Below are positions 16,322 to 25,150 of a stretch of 64,000 nt of DNA, in pieces; within the stretch, counting starts at the first letter, position 1; each line of letters opens with the position of its first letter. Source of the DNA: Jiulongibacter sp966250325. Lineage in GTDB: Bacteria; Bacteroidota; Bacteroidia; Cytophagales; Spirosomataceae. Both the position numbers and the translations under genes were made by a program. The notes beneath the pieces are model-generated. The model did not search any database, was not told the origin of the DNA, and saw only the letters and a list, made by a program, of their open reading frames with translations. The DNA is taken from contig CBINGY010000005.1 of NCBI GenBank assembly GCA_966250325.1, forward strand, positions 62,001 through 126,000, in the 5' to 3' direction.

Positions 16322-17758
16322 TTGACAGGCACATTGGTTTCAAACGACGCAGAAATAGTATGGAATAACTGTCTGAAAGTAATCAGACAAAACATTTCCG
16401 AACAGAGCTACCGAACTTGGTTTGAGCCGGTTATCCCCTATAAACTACTTGGCAAAAAGCTTATTATTCAGGTTCCCAGTCAGTTTTTTTATGAGTGGCT
16501 GGAAGATAACTATGTACAGCTTTTAAGGAAAGCACTGGATTTTGCACTAGGCAGAGAAGGGCAGCTCGAATATTCCATCGTTATTGATAGTGGTGACAGA
16601 AACAACAACAGGCCACCTATTTCAGTAGGTGCTCCGAAAAAAGAGGTGCCGGAGCCCACAGTGAAAGAAAGTACTCCACAAACCCATTTTCATACTAACC
16701 CTTTTCACCTTGGCCAGGTGTCAAGTACACAGAACGAATCTTTTCTTAACAGAAGCTACACCTTTATAAATTTTATAGAAGGAGACTGTAACAGACTGGC
16801 AAGAGCTGCCAGTTATGCTGTAGCCGAAAAACCCAGTGTTACATCGTTTAACCCCCTCATGATTTACGGTGGTGTGGGTTTGGGCAAAACGCACCTGATT
16901 CAGGCTATAGGTAATCATATCAAAGAAAAATTTCAGGACAGAACGGTTCTGTATGTTTCCTCTGAGAAATTTACCAATCAGTTTATAAACGCCATCAAAG
17001 ACAATAACCTGCAAGACTTTATGTCTTACTACATGCGGGTAGATGTGCTGATTATAGACGACGTGCAGTTTCTCTCGGGTAAAGAGAAAACTCAGGAAAC
17101 TTTCTTTCATATCTTCAACCATCTGCATCAGTCGGGAAAGCAGATTGTAATGACCTCTGACAGACCACCCCGTGATCTGAAGGGCATGGAAGACCGATTG
17201 CTCTCACGTTTTAAATGGGGCCTCACCGCCGATCTTCAGGCACCGGATCTGGAAACCCGCATCGCCATCATTCAGAAAAAGGTGCATGATGAAGGCATTG
17301 ATATGGATTTTGAGGTGATTGAATATCTGGCACACAGTATAGACTCAAATATCCGGGAAATGGAGGGAGTTATGATTTCCCTCATTGCTCAGGCTTCTCT
17401 TACTCGTAGAACGATTGATCTGGAACTGGCCAAAAAGACCCTGAATCATATCGTAAGTGAATCGGAAAAGGAAGTGAACATTGATTCAATAATTTCTGTA
17501 GTAACTGAGCATTTTCAGGTTAGAATAGCCGATCTAAAGAGCAAGAGCCGGCTCCGGAATATTGTGATTCCAAGACAGATTGCTATGTACCTTACCAAAG
17601 AACTAACTAATCTTTCTCTCAAATCAATCGGATATCACTTTGGCGGAAGAGATCACAGTACCGTGATTCACGCTATTCAAACGGTCAATGACCTCATGGA
17701 AACCGACCGGGAAATTGAGAATGCGGTAAAGAAACTAACGCAGAAGTTCAAGAGGTAA
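16322..17758 (+). CDS. dnaA: Chromosomal replication initiator DnaA
   Basis: A 478-residue replication initiator. The N-terminal domain has WNNCLKVIRQNISEQSYRTWF (domain I, split here as residues ~13-33). The AAA+ domain contains Walker A GGVGLGKTHL (~181-190), Walker B VLIIDDVQFL (~242-251) and 'LLSRFKWGL'. The C-terminal DNA-binding domain carries the signature GGRDHSTVIHA (~440-450). The start is TTG at 16322; no ATG or GTG lies in frame before the conserved region and a stop is only five codons upstream. Its last 11 bases overlap the convergent coaE gene. Confidence 0.97.
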   Translation: MTGTLVSNDAEIVWNNCLKVIRQNISEQSYRTWFEPVIPYKLLGKKLIIQVPSQFFYEWLEDNYVQLLRKALDFALGREGQLEYSIVIDSGDRNNNRPPISVGAPKKEVPEPTVKESTPQTHFHTNPFHLGQVSSTQNESFLNRSYTFINFIEGDCNRLARAASYAVAEKPSVTSFNPLMIYGGVGLGKTHLIQAIGNHIKEKFQDRTVLYVSSEKFTNQFINAIKDNNLQDFMSYYMRVDVLIIDDVQFLSGKEKTQETFFHIFNHLHQSGKQIVMTSDRPPRDLKGMEDRLLSRFKWGLTADLQAPDLETRIAIIQKKVHDEGIDMDFEVIEYLAHSIDSNIREMEGVMISLIAQASLTRRTIDLELAKKTLNHIVSESEKEVNIDSIISVVTEHFQVRIADLKSKSRLRNIVIPRQIAMYLTKELTNLSLKSIGYHFGGRDHSTVIHAIQTVNDLMETDREIENAVKKLTQKFKR

Positions 17759-18320
17759 GAGAATCGTGAATTTTCAACACCTGAGGAATGATAAGCTCGT
17801 CTTCATTGTCAATGATATAGTCTGAAATCTCTCTGAATTTCTCCTCGGAAGGTTGTTGCTCAAAAATCAACCGGATGTCCTTTTCGGTACGGTGCGTATC
17901 ACGCTTCATTACCCGGCCTATACGCTCCTCTTCAGAACACCATACATAAATGACCTTATCTAGTCCTTTGCGGGAAGTAATCAGAGCAGCTTCCCTTATA
18001 ATGTAGCTTTGAGCTTCCTTTTTTTGTGCCCAGATTTTAAAGTCTTCTGCTACCGCCGGATGAACCAACTCATTTAACTTCTGAAGGAGATCGTTGTCCT
18101 TAAACACCCGATCTGCCACCCATTTACGTTGATAAATTCCTTCCCGATAGGCTTCCTCTCCCAATAAACCGGAAATACCCAGCCTAAGGTCGTGGTGGTG
18201 TTGGATTAAGAATTTTGCCCGTTCATCTGCATAATAGACCGGCACGCCCAGCACTTCAAAAAATGCCGCAATCGTACTTTTCCCGGAGCCTATTCCTCCT
18301 GTAAGACCAACTTTAATCAT
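17748..18320 (-). CDS. coaE: Dephospho-CoA kinase
   Basis: A 190-residue P-loop kinase that phosphorylates the ribose 3'-OH of dephospho-CoA, the last step of CoA synthesis. The Walker A GLTGGIGSGKST is at residues 5-16; 'FFEVLGVPVYYADE' and 'LVHPAV' follow as in CoaE; and 'VMKRDTHRTEKDI' lies in the lid region. The start overlaps the upstream glycosyltransferase stop by 8 bases, and the 3' end overlaps dnaA tail-to-tail. Confidence 0.95.
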   Translation of the reverse strand: MIKVGLTGGIGSGKSTIAAFFEVLGVPVYYADERAKFLIQHHHDLRLGISGLLGEEAYREGIYQRKWVADRVFKDNDLLQKLNELVHPAVAEDFKIWAQKKEAQSYIIREAALITSRKGLDKVIYVWCSEEERIGRVMKRDTHRTEKDIRLIFEQQPSEEKFREISDYIIDNEDELIIPQVLKIHDSLTS

Positions 18321-19305
18321 GAGGCAACTGACGATATTCCTTTATTCGTTTTACAAAGAAATAAAATACCACAGAGTGTGGCCATAATAATTTACCGGAA
18401 GCCAAACGCTCCTTTTGCACTTTCCCTACATGGGCGTAAAATGCAAAATGTGCCTTGATAATGGCCATACAGTCACTCCAACGGCCCTGAAACAGAAAAT
18501 TGACCCCGCTGAATCCGTCCAGAATTAACCGCACGAAAATTCTTCGGAAAGCTACTCCGGAAGGCAGGTTACGATGCATCATAATCAATGAGTTTCTGAA
18601 ATTCAGAAAAGTCTTTCTTGGATTTGAGGCATTGAGGGTTCCTCCTCCCAGGTGAAAAACCATAGCCGCCGGCTCACAGGCAATTTTATAGCCCTGATTA
18701 CGCAGTCTCCAGCAAAGGTCTATCTCTTCCATGTGTGCGAAGAAAAATGCATCAAATCCACCGTGAGAATGAAAAAGCTCTGATTTTATGGCCAGACATG
18801 CCCCTGTAGCCCAATGTACCTCTGCATACGAATCATATTGCCCTTCATCCTTTTCGCAGTGATCAAACAATCTGCCTCTGCAAAACGGATAGGCCCACTT
18901 ATCCAGATAACCACCAGCCGCTCCTGCATATTCAAAATATTCCCGGTTATGGTAACTTCGTACCTTTGGCTGACAGGCCGCAAGAGACGAATCTGAGGTT
19001 AATCTTTCTTCCAAAGGCTCCAGCCAGCGGGCTGTTACCTCTACATCTGAATTGAGCAAGACGTAAATGTCTGCATCGATGTACTTCAGGGCTTCATTGT
19101 ATCCTCCGGCAAAGCCCAGATTTCGGTGTAGCTTAAGAAGCTTAACAGCCGGAAAGTTTTCCTTTAAAAATTCGAGAGAATTATCCGTGCTTCCGTTATC
19201 AGCTATCCAGATATCTGCATGAGAGGTATATCTTACCACGGACGGCAGAAAGGTAGCTAAGTGATTGACACCGTTGTAATTAAGTATGACTACGGCGGTT
19301 TTCAA
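18313..19305 (-). CDS. Family 2 glycosyltransferase
   Basis: A 330-residue GT-A enzyme starting with the canonical strand AVVILNYNG. Nucleotide-sugar and metal site motifs are DNGSTDNSLEF (residues ~36-46) and 'YVLLNSDVEV' (DxD-like, ~80-89). It also has 'ACLAIKSELF' and 'EEIDLCWRLRNQGY' as in rhamnosyltransferase-like GT2 proteins. The start is TTG at 19305 because the fold begins within three residues of it. Likely transfers a sugar in surface polysaccharide or lipid glycan synthesis. Six bases separate it from ybaB upstream; it overlaps coaE downstream. Confidence 0.88.
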   Translation of the reverse strand: MKTAVVILNYNGVNHLATFLPSVVRYTSHADIWIADNGSTDNSLEFLKENFPAVKLLKLHRNLGFAGGYNEALKYIDADIYVLLNSDVEVTARWLEPLEERLTSDSSLAACQPKVRSYHNREYFEYAGAAGGYLDKWAYPFCRGRLFDHCEKDEGQYDSYAEVHWATGACLAIKSELFHSHGGFDAFFFAHMEEIDLCWRLRNQGYKIACEPAAMVFHLGGGTLNASNPRKTFLNFRNSLIMMHRNLPSGVAFRRIFVRLILDGFSGVNFLFQGRWSDCMAIIKAHFAFYAHVGKVQKERLASGKLLWPHSVVFYFFVKRIKEYRQLPHD

Positions 19306-19311
19306 GATACC

Positions 19312-19641
19312 CTATTTGTTAAACATGGAACCCAGATCCATTCCCGGAATATTGGGAAGCATATCTGATGTAAGCTTTTGCATTTCATCCTTGGCCCTGG
19401 CCTCGGCATTAGCCAAAGCCTTGTTTACTGCCGCTACGATTAAATCCTGAAGAATTTCGGCTTCATCAGCTTTGATGAGTTCCTGTTCAATCTGAATCTT
19501 AAGCACTTCTTTTTTGCCATTAGCAATGGCTTTGACCATTCCTGCACCAGATTCCCCCTCTGCCGTGATATCTCCAAGCTTATCCTGGGCTTCCTGCATT
19601 TTAGCTTGCAGTTCTTTGACTTTGCCCATCATATCAAACAT
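19312..19641 (-). CDS. YbaB/EbfC family nucleoid-associated protein
   Basis: A 109-residue DNA-binding protein of the YbaB/EbfC family with a central beta hairpin between helices. Visible are 'MMGKVKELQAKMQEAQDKLG', the glycine-containing 'GMVKAIANGKKEVLKIQI', and the second helix 'LQDLIVAAVNKALANAEA'. In many bacteria the gene accompanies dnaX-recR; here it heads a run with a glycosyltransferase and coaE. The third in-frame ATG (19641) fits the family N-terminus (MFDMMG) and leaves room for the promoter element at 19664-19671. Confidence 0.88.
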   Translation of the reverse strand: MFDMMGKVKELQAKMQEAQDKLGDITAEGESGAGMVKAIANGKKEVLKIQIEQELIKADEAEILQDLIVAAVNKALANAEARAKDEMQKLTSDMLPNIPGMDLGSMFNK

Positions 19642-19663
19642 ACCCATAGATTTCAATTTTGGG

Positions 19664-19671
19664 CAAAAATA
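19664..19671 (-). promoter_or_regulatory. -7 promoter element of the ybaB-coaE run
   Basis: Minus-strand TATTTTTG fits TAnnTTTG, 23 bases before the ATG at 19641. It supports the shorter start of the YbaB-like gene. Confidence 0.4.
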
Positions 19672-19698
19672 GACATTGTTTGATGAGCGAAGAAATGA

Positions 19699-21840
19699 TT
19701 ATCTCAGCAATGTGATGGTACCGGCACGCGAAAATTCCTGCCCTGCCAGACTTTTGCCGTTTATCTTGTAAGTATAACTTCCACCCGGCACCTTCTTTGA
19801 GCCAGAAGCATCGGTTCCGTCCCAGGCTATTCCACCTACCGAACCCTCAAAGACAATTCCACCCCAACGATCAAAAATAACTATAGACGCATTTTGAACA
19901 AATTTGGAGTTTATCTTAAACGTGTCATTATTTCCATCCCCATTCGGGCTAAACGCAGAGGGAACAAAAACATCGGCAGGTACGGGAATAGTCACCGTAT
20001 TACTGAAGGATGGAAAGGCAAAATTTGTGTAACCGGGTATATTCAAAAACTGTTCAGCCAGAACTCTGAATTTAACTTCTGGCTCATCTGATTCTGATAA
20101 AAACTGACCTATAGCCTGATTCAGTTCATTGGTTCTGAAAATGGGCAAGAAGGTATTGATATTCGGATCAAACATCTGAACAGTGTATCTGGCCGGTCCG
20201 TTTGTTATCAGGTTATCAGGAAAAGAGTAGTCAGACCATTCCAGAATATTTCCCTGATAGGTTAGAAAAACGGTACAAAACTCAGGTGATAAGTCTGAAG
20301 TAACGCCACAAGCATCTTCTACACTGTACTTGTAGCAATAAGATCCCTGAGATGGTTTCACGCTGATATCATCAAATGAATTACTTTCACTTTTACCAAT
20401 CTGAATAAAAGAGTCTCCGCCCGGTGCCTTGTGATAAAACTGATAGGTACTAATCTCAGATTCTGTATAAACCACAAGCTTTACCAGAGATTCGTCATCA
20501 GCAGGATAACCTACATTGATTAGACCATCGGGAACAATTTTAACTGAAGCATCCATCGGATCTACCTTAACACCACCAGAAGTAACGGTAATAAATTCTG
20601 TTTTGCCATTAATGACAATGGCATAAGTGGCCTCCACCGTATACGTGTATTTTTCAGAACATGTGATACTCTGATCTCTGAACTGCTGATCGGTATTTGA
20701 GGTAAGAGGCATGTTTACCGGAGGACAGGTGTTACAGCTGTCTGTGGTTCTTACCAATTTAAGGTCTTGTGGCACACCGGTAGGATTGGCAGGTAGTTCC
20801 CAATTGATGGTTACATCAGATGAGCTGTTCAGTGTGGAACTTGAAGATATATTGCAAACAGTATTACTATTGACGAAATCTCCGCATTCCGTCTCATATT
20901 TCAAACGGAAGCAATATTTTTTCTCCGCATTAAGGCCTCCCAGTTGAAAAATGCCATTTTGAGTTTTGCCCCCGCTCACCCAATTCGGATTAGAGCCGTT
21001 ATCTTCCGAGTAATCTACTTCGTACTCCTTGCCATTGCTAAAGTTTTTATAGCCCAGTTCCACCCCGGTGCCGTTATTGACAAACTTCACTGTATTAATG
21101 ATTGGAGATTCCGGAGAAGCCGGATTCTTCAGGTTTGGATAAGTTTCGCAAACAAATTTATTACCAACCTTATAATAACCAACTATGGATACCTGAGCCA
21201 AGGTACCGGAATAGGTTCTTTCTTTAATAATAGGCAATGGATTTGAAGCAGTTACGGATATCTCCTCTACAAATCCATTACCCCAGTCTATCCGATACTT
21301 ATCATGACGATTTTCAGGAACATCCGGAATTTCAATATTTACGGTAGAGCCGTTGCACGTGTAAATTTTCGCTTCCGGTTTACTTCTGTCCAGAACAGCA
21401 GATGTAGCACATTTAAGATATTTCTGACCCGATTTCTCACCGATCTGTAACACCCAATATTCACCGATATTCATCACCTGGGATGCTTTGAAAACTCCAC
21501 TATTTTTAACCGCGGGTACCGCCACAAAATCAGGAGATGTAATATCTACCGAATCGGTTAATCCGAAATAGTAGGAAACCGCAGTCATGGGTACGCCAGA
21601 ATTGTCACTAATATTCTGTACAGGAATCGCAAGGCTGGTTTGCCCCAGAAGAGGATCAGTACAACCTGACGATGGCACCAAAAAATTCCCCCCGATGAGA
21701 TATCCCGGAGGCGGCGTGGTACAAACCTTGGGCATTGGAGGCAAATCCTGAGCCTGGCCTGATTTTCCGATAAACATCGAAAAAAGTAGGACTGAAAAGA
21801 TGATGAAATATTTGCCGTAAGATGTCAATGCACAAATCAT
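19699..21840 (-). CDS. Large exported protein with type IX (type B) C-terminal sorting domain
   Basis: A 713-residue secreted protein. A signal peptide (residues ~10-30, ending SGQAQ) is followed by several fibronectin/Ig-like beta repeats (~50-620), with paired Cys. The C-terminal ~90 residues match the gliding-motility-associated CTD: PSAFSPNGDGNNDTFKI, then 'VIFDRWGGIVFEG', 'WDGTDASGSKKVPGGSYTY' and a final 'GTITLLR'. This CTD directs export through the type IX secretion system and anchoring at the cell surface. Function of the repeats is probably adhesion or surface structure. Confidence 0.88.
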   Translation of the reverse strand: MICALTSYGKYFIIFSVLLFSMFIGKSGQAQDLPPMPKVCTTPPPGYLIGGNFLVPSSGCTDPLLGQTSLAIPVQNISDNSGVPMTAVSYYFGLTDSVDITSPDFVAVPAVKNSGVFKASQVMNIGEYWVLQIGEKSGQKYLKCATSAVLDRSKPEAKIYTCNGSTVNIEIPDVPENRHDKYRIDWGNGFVEEISVTASNPLPIIKERTYSGTLAQVSIVGYYKVGNKFVCETYPNLKNPASPESPIINTVKFVNNGTGVELGYKNFSNGKEYEVDYSEDNGSNPNWVSGGKTQNGIFQLGGLNAEKKYCFRLKYETECGDFVNSNTVCNISSSSTLNSSSDVTINWELPANPTGVPQDLKLVRTTDSCNTCPPVNMPLTSNTDQQFRDQSITCSEKYTYTVEATYAIVINGKTEFITVTSGGVKVDPMDASVKIVPDGLINVGYPADDESLVKLVVYTESEISTYQFYHKAPGGDSFIQIGKSESNSFDDISVKPSQGSYCYKYSVEDACGVTSDLSPEFCTVFLTYQGNILEWSDYSFPDNLITNGPARYTVQMFDPNINTFLPIFRTNELNQAIGQFLSESDEPEVKFRVLAEQFLNIPGYTNFAFPSFSNTVTIPVPADVFVPSAFSPNGDGNNDTFKINSKFVQNASIVIFDRWGGIVFEGSVGGIAWDGTDASGSKKVPGGSYTYKINGKSLAGQEFSRAGTITLLR

Positions 21841-22031
21841 TAGTTACTTTGCAATACGCTGACTTATGGTTTTTCAAAAATCATGCCTAACTCATGATAA
21901 GCCCGTAAATACAGGGCATGAAATCACCTGCTTAAGATACTACATATCTACTGATATTCAATAGTTTAAACACATATCAATCACCATAATATTTTTAGTC
22001 GTACCTTATTCAAAAACTTTGTGCCCCTTTC

Positions 22032-22045
22032 TCCTGTTTTTAGAC
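22032..22045. promoter_or_regulatory. Inverted repeat upstream of the ribBA promoter
   Basis: AGACC (22032-22036), loop GGAG, GGTCT (22041-22045), flanked by five T and, after one C, five A, so the arms extend further. It lies 23 bases before the -7 element, where an operator could sit. It lacks the conserved sequence of an FMN riboswitch. Confidence 0.35.
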
Positions 22046-22067
22046 CGGAGGGTCTCAAAAAGTCACC

Positions 22068-22075
22068 TATCTTTG
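22068..22075 (+). promoter_or_regulatory. -7 promoter element of ribBA
   Basis: TATCTTTG, the commonest form of the -7 element in this window, 35 bases before the ribBA ATG. Confidence 0.5.
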
Positions 22076-22109
22076 TACTAGTTTTCAATCAGAAAGATCG
22101 GATTTAAGC

Positions 22110-23321
22110 ATGTCAGAAATCGTTTTGGATAGCATAGAGGATGCCGTGAGTGATATTAAACAGGGAAAAGTAGTTATCGTGGTGGATGACGAGGACCGGG
22201 AGAATGAGGGCGATTTCATCTGTGCGGCTGAGCTTATCACTCCAGAGCTGGTCAACTTTATGGTAAAGGAAGGACGCGGGCTCATGTGTGCTCCTTTAAC
22301 TTCTGAGCGTTGTGAAGAGCTGGGTCTGGAAATGATGGTAGGTAAAAACACCGCCAGTCATCAGACCCCTTTTACGGTTTCGGTGGACCTTCTCGGAAAT
22401 GGATGCACCACGGGTATTTCGGCTTCAGACAGGGCCAAAACCATTCTCTCTCTCACCGACCCGGATACTAAACCCGAGGATCTCGGAAGGCCCGGGCATA
22501 TTTTCCCGCTTCGTGCTGCAGATGGGGGTGTACTCAGAAGAGCCGGCCACACCGAAGCGGCTATCGATCTGGCACGTTTAGCAGGTTTAAAACCCGCCGG
22601 AGTGCTCATTGAGATCATGAATGAAGATGGATCCATGTCCCGATTGCCTGAACTAAGAGCTCTTGCTGATAAACATGATCTTAAACTGATCAGCATTAAA
22701 TCTCTCATTGGGTATTTAATTGAAAAAGAGACTCTTATTGAGCGGGAAATTGGAGTGCAGCTACCCACCGAATGGGGAAACTTTGATCTGCTGGCCTACC
22801 GCCAAAAAGACAATAACCAATTACACCTGGCCCTTAAGAAAGGGGACTGGTTACCTGGAGAGCCGGTTATGGTACGGGTACATTCTTCCTGCGTTACAGG
22901 AGATATTTTTGGTTCCTGCAGATGTGACTGTGGCCCTCAACTTCACAGAGCCATGGAAATGGTAGAGCAGGAAGGGAAAGGTTTGGTACTATATATGAAT
23001 CAGGAAGGTCGGGGAATAGGTCTTCTGAACAAACTGAAGGCCTACAAATTACAGGAAATGGGGAGAGATACCGTTGAAGCAAACCTGGAGCTGGGCTTTA
23101 AACCAGACCAGAGAGATTATGGTGTAGGTGCCCAGATATTAAGAGATTTACAAATCAGTAAAATACGATTGCTTTCAAATAATCCGCAAAAACGTGTGGG
23201 ACTCATGGGTTATGGCCTTGAGATTGTTGAAAATATTCCTCTTGAAATTACTCCGAATCCTTTCAACGAAAACTACCTCGTCACCAAACGGGATAAAATG
23301 GGGCATACTATTCTTAAGTAA
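22110..23321 (+). CDS. ribBA: Bifunctional DHBP synthase / GTP cyclohydrolase II
   Basis: A 403-residue fusion for riboflavin synthesis. Residues ~1-205 form 3,4-dihydroxy-2-butanone 4-phosphate synthase (RibB) with the acidic metal site VDDEDRENEGDFICAAE (~28-44) and 'GHIFPLRA', 'GHTEAAIDLARLAG'. Residues ~210-403 form GTP cyclohydrolase II (RibA) with zinc cysteines in VTGDIFGSCRCDCGPQL (~263-279) and 'YMNQEGRGIGL' for catalysis. It makes both riboflavin precursors from ribulose 5-phosphate and GTP. The stop is directly followed by the ATG of mtgA. Confidence 0.95.
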   Translation: MSEIVLDSIEDAVSDIKQGKVVIVVDDEDRENEGDFICAAELITPELVNFMVKEGRGLMCAPLTSERCEELGLEMMVGKNTASHQTPFTVSVDLLGNGCTTGISASDRAKTILSLTDPDTKPEDLGRPGHIFPLRAADGGVLRRAGHTEAAIDLARLAGLKPAGVLIEIMNEDGSMSRLPELRALADKHDLKLISIKSLIGYLIEKETLIEREIGVQLPTEWGNFDLLAYRQKDNNQLHLALKKGDWLPGEPVMVRVHSSCVTGDIFGSCRCDCGPQLHRAMEMVEQEGKGLVLYMNQEGRGIGLLNKLKAYKLQEMGRDTVEANLELGFKPDQRDYGVGAQILRDLQISKIRLLSNNPQKRVGLMGYGLEIVENIPLEITPNPFNENYLVTKRDKMGHTILK

Positions 23322-24008
23322 ATGAGTACTCGTCGCAAAAATCGTATCGGTCGTTTCATCTTAAGAGGTATTGCTTACTTCTTTGCAATTACAATTGGGT
23401 TGGTTATCGTATTCAGATTTGTTCCTGTGCCCATTACTGCAACCATGATTGGCCAATGGATTTCAGGAGGAGAGCTCCATTACAGCTGGCGTTCCATCGA
23501 TAAGATAAATCCCAATATGGCCATTGCGGCAGTGGCTGCCGAAGATCAACTTTTTCCGGAGCACAATGGCTTTGACATTAAAGCCATCAAAGAAGCTCTT
23601 CAGAACAATAAGAAAGGAAAAAAAGTACGTGGAGCCAGTACTATATCGCAGCAAACGGCAAAAAATGTCTTTCTCTGGCAAAAACAAAGCTGGTTCAGAA
23701 AAGGATTAGAAACTTATTTTACCTTTCTCATAGAAACAATTTGGGGTAAAAAACGTATTTTGGAAGTGTATATTAACGTGGCGGAGTTTGGCCCGCAGAC
23801 TTTCGGAGCACAGGCGGCTGCAAAACAATATTTTGGTATCGATGCCGTAAATCTCAGCAGAAAACAGGCCTCAAGACTTGCCGCTGTACTACCAAGCCCC
23901 AGAAAGTGGAGTGCTGCCAAACCAGGACCATACGTGACCAGAAGAACCGCCCATATTGAGCGACAAATACGGTCGTTGGGTGGCAATGCCTATCTGAAAG
24001 ACCTGTAA
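23322..24008 (+). CDS. mtgA: Monofunctional peptidoglycan glycosyltransferase
   Basis: A 228-residue GT51 enzyme that polymerises lipid II. It has a single N-terminal membrane anchor (residues ~14-34) and a catalytic domain with EDQLFPEHNGFD (the catalytic Glu, ~74-85), GASTISQQTAKNVFLW (~108-123), 'KKRILEVYINVAEFG' and the RKQASRLAAVLPSP motif. There is no transpeptidase domain. It starts on the base after the ribBA stop, so both are likely made from one mRNA. Confidence 0.93.
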   Translation: MSTRRKNRIGRFILRGIAYFFAITIGLVIVFRFVPVPITATMIGQWISGGELHYSWRSIDKINPNMAIAAVAAEDQLFPEHNGFDIKAIKEALQNNKKGKKVRGASTISQQTAKNVFLWQKQSWFRKGLETYFTFLIETIWGKKRILEVYINVAEFGPQTFGAQAAAKQYFGIDAVNLSRKQASRLAAVLPSPRKWSAAKPGPYVTRRTAHIERQIRSLGGNAYLKDL

Positions 24009-24017
24009 AGAAAAACT

Positions 24018-25091
24018 ATGTTTATTTTTGATGCCCATCTTGACCTTTCCATGAACGCCATGGAATGGAACCGTGATTTACGCGAGCCGCTTAAAATCAT
24101 CAGACAAAGAGAAAAACACCTTTCAGATAAGCCAGACCGTGCTAAAAACACCGTTTGTTTTCCGGAAATGCATCGTGGCGATATCGGTCTTTGTGTGGCT
24201 ACCTTAATTGCCCGGTATAGTAAACCCAAATCGGTACTGCCGGGGTGGGCATCTCAGGCACAAGCCTGGGCTCAGGTACAAGGCCAGCTCGCCTGGTATA
24301 AGGAAATGGAGCGACAGGGACAAATGAAGTCGGTTCTTACACCGACCGATTTAGAAAATCATCTGACCGATTGGACCCATCACGATCGGGAGTTTAAACC
24401 TATAGGTTACGTACTCTCGCTGGAGGGTGCAGATTCCGTGATCTCTCCAGATCACCTTGAGGTGCTTTTCGGACAAGGCTTGAGGGCCATCGGATTATCT
24501 CATTACGGTATGGGTGTACATGCCGCCGGCACAGACTCAGAAAGTAAACTCACGGAAAAAGGCAGAAAACTTCTTACAAAAGTGGATGAACTGGGAATAA
24601 TTCTGGATGCCACGCACCTTTCTGATAAGAGCTTTTACGACGCCCTGGAGCGATTTGATGGCCCGGTTTGGGCAAGCCACCATCTATGCCGCACCATAAC
24701 ACCCCATAATCGTCAGCTAAGTGATGACATGATCAGGATGCTTCTAAAGCGGGATGCGGTAATCGGGATGGCTTTTGACGCCTGGATGATTATACCTAAC
24801 TGGATTCGTGGTTACAGCACACCGAAAAATAAACGACTTACCCTGGATAATCTGGTTGACCATGTAGCTCATATAGCCTGGCTGGCCGGTGGTACTCAAA
24901 ATATCATGATCGGCTCTGATCTGGACGGTGCCTTCGGTTTTGAACAAACTCCGCAGGAAGTCAAGAGTATTGCTGATCTGCAGAAGTTTGGAGAGGCACT
25001 AAGCAAACGAAATTTCAGTGATGCCGATATTGAAGGTATATTCTGGAAAAACGGAGTGGATTTCCTCCGGAAAAATCTCCCGGAATCGTAA
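24018..25091 (+). CDS. Membrane dipeptidase-like enzyme (peptidase family M19)
   Basis: A 357-residue metallopeptidase of the renal-dipeptidase family. The first metal pair is DAHLDL (H7, D9). The bridging Glu is in 'VLSLEGADSV' (~133), 'LDATHLSD' and 'WASHHLCRTI' provide the His ligands, and 'IMIGSDLDGAFG' (~295-306) carries the conserved Asp. It lacks a signal peptide, so it is cytoplasmic and should cleave dipeptides with L- or D-residues. Third gene after ribBA-mtgA; ends at a strong terminator. Confidence 0.88.
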   Translation: MFIFDAHLDLSMNAMEWNRDLREPLKIIRQREKHLSDKPDRAKNTVCFPEMHRGDIGLCVATLIARYSKPKSVLPGWASQAQAWAQVQGQLAWYKEMERQGQMKSVLTPTDLENHLTDWTHHDREFKPIGYVLSLEGADSVISPDHLEVLFGQGLRAIGLSHYGMGVHAAGTDSESKLTEKGRKLLTKVDELGIILDATHLSDKSFYDALERFDGPVWASHHLCRTITPHNRQLSDDMIRMLLKRDAVIGMAFDAWMIIPNWIRGYSTPKNKRLTLDNLVDHVAHIAWLAGGTQNIMIGSDLDGAFGFEQTPQEVKSIADLQKFGEALSKRNFSDADIEGIFWKNGVDFLRKNLPES

Positions 25092-25096
25092 AAAAA

Positions 25097-25124
25097 GAAG
25101 GACGGCAAATTCATCCCGTCCTTC
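25097..25124. terminator. Bidirectional intrinsic terminator
   Basis: Perfect stem GAAGGACGG (25097-25105) / CCGTCCTTC (25116-25124), with an A-tract before it and a pyrimidine/T-rich tail after it. It can end transcription of the dipeptidase gene (plus) and of argG (minus). Confidence 0.8.
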
Positions 25125-25150
25125 CTCTCTTTGAAAAACTACTCTGCAGA

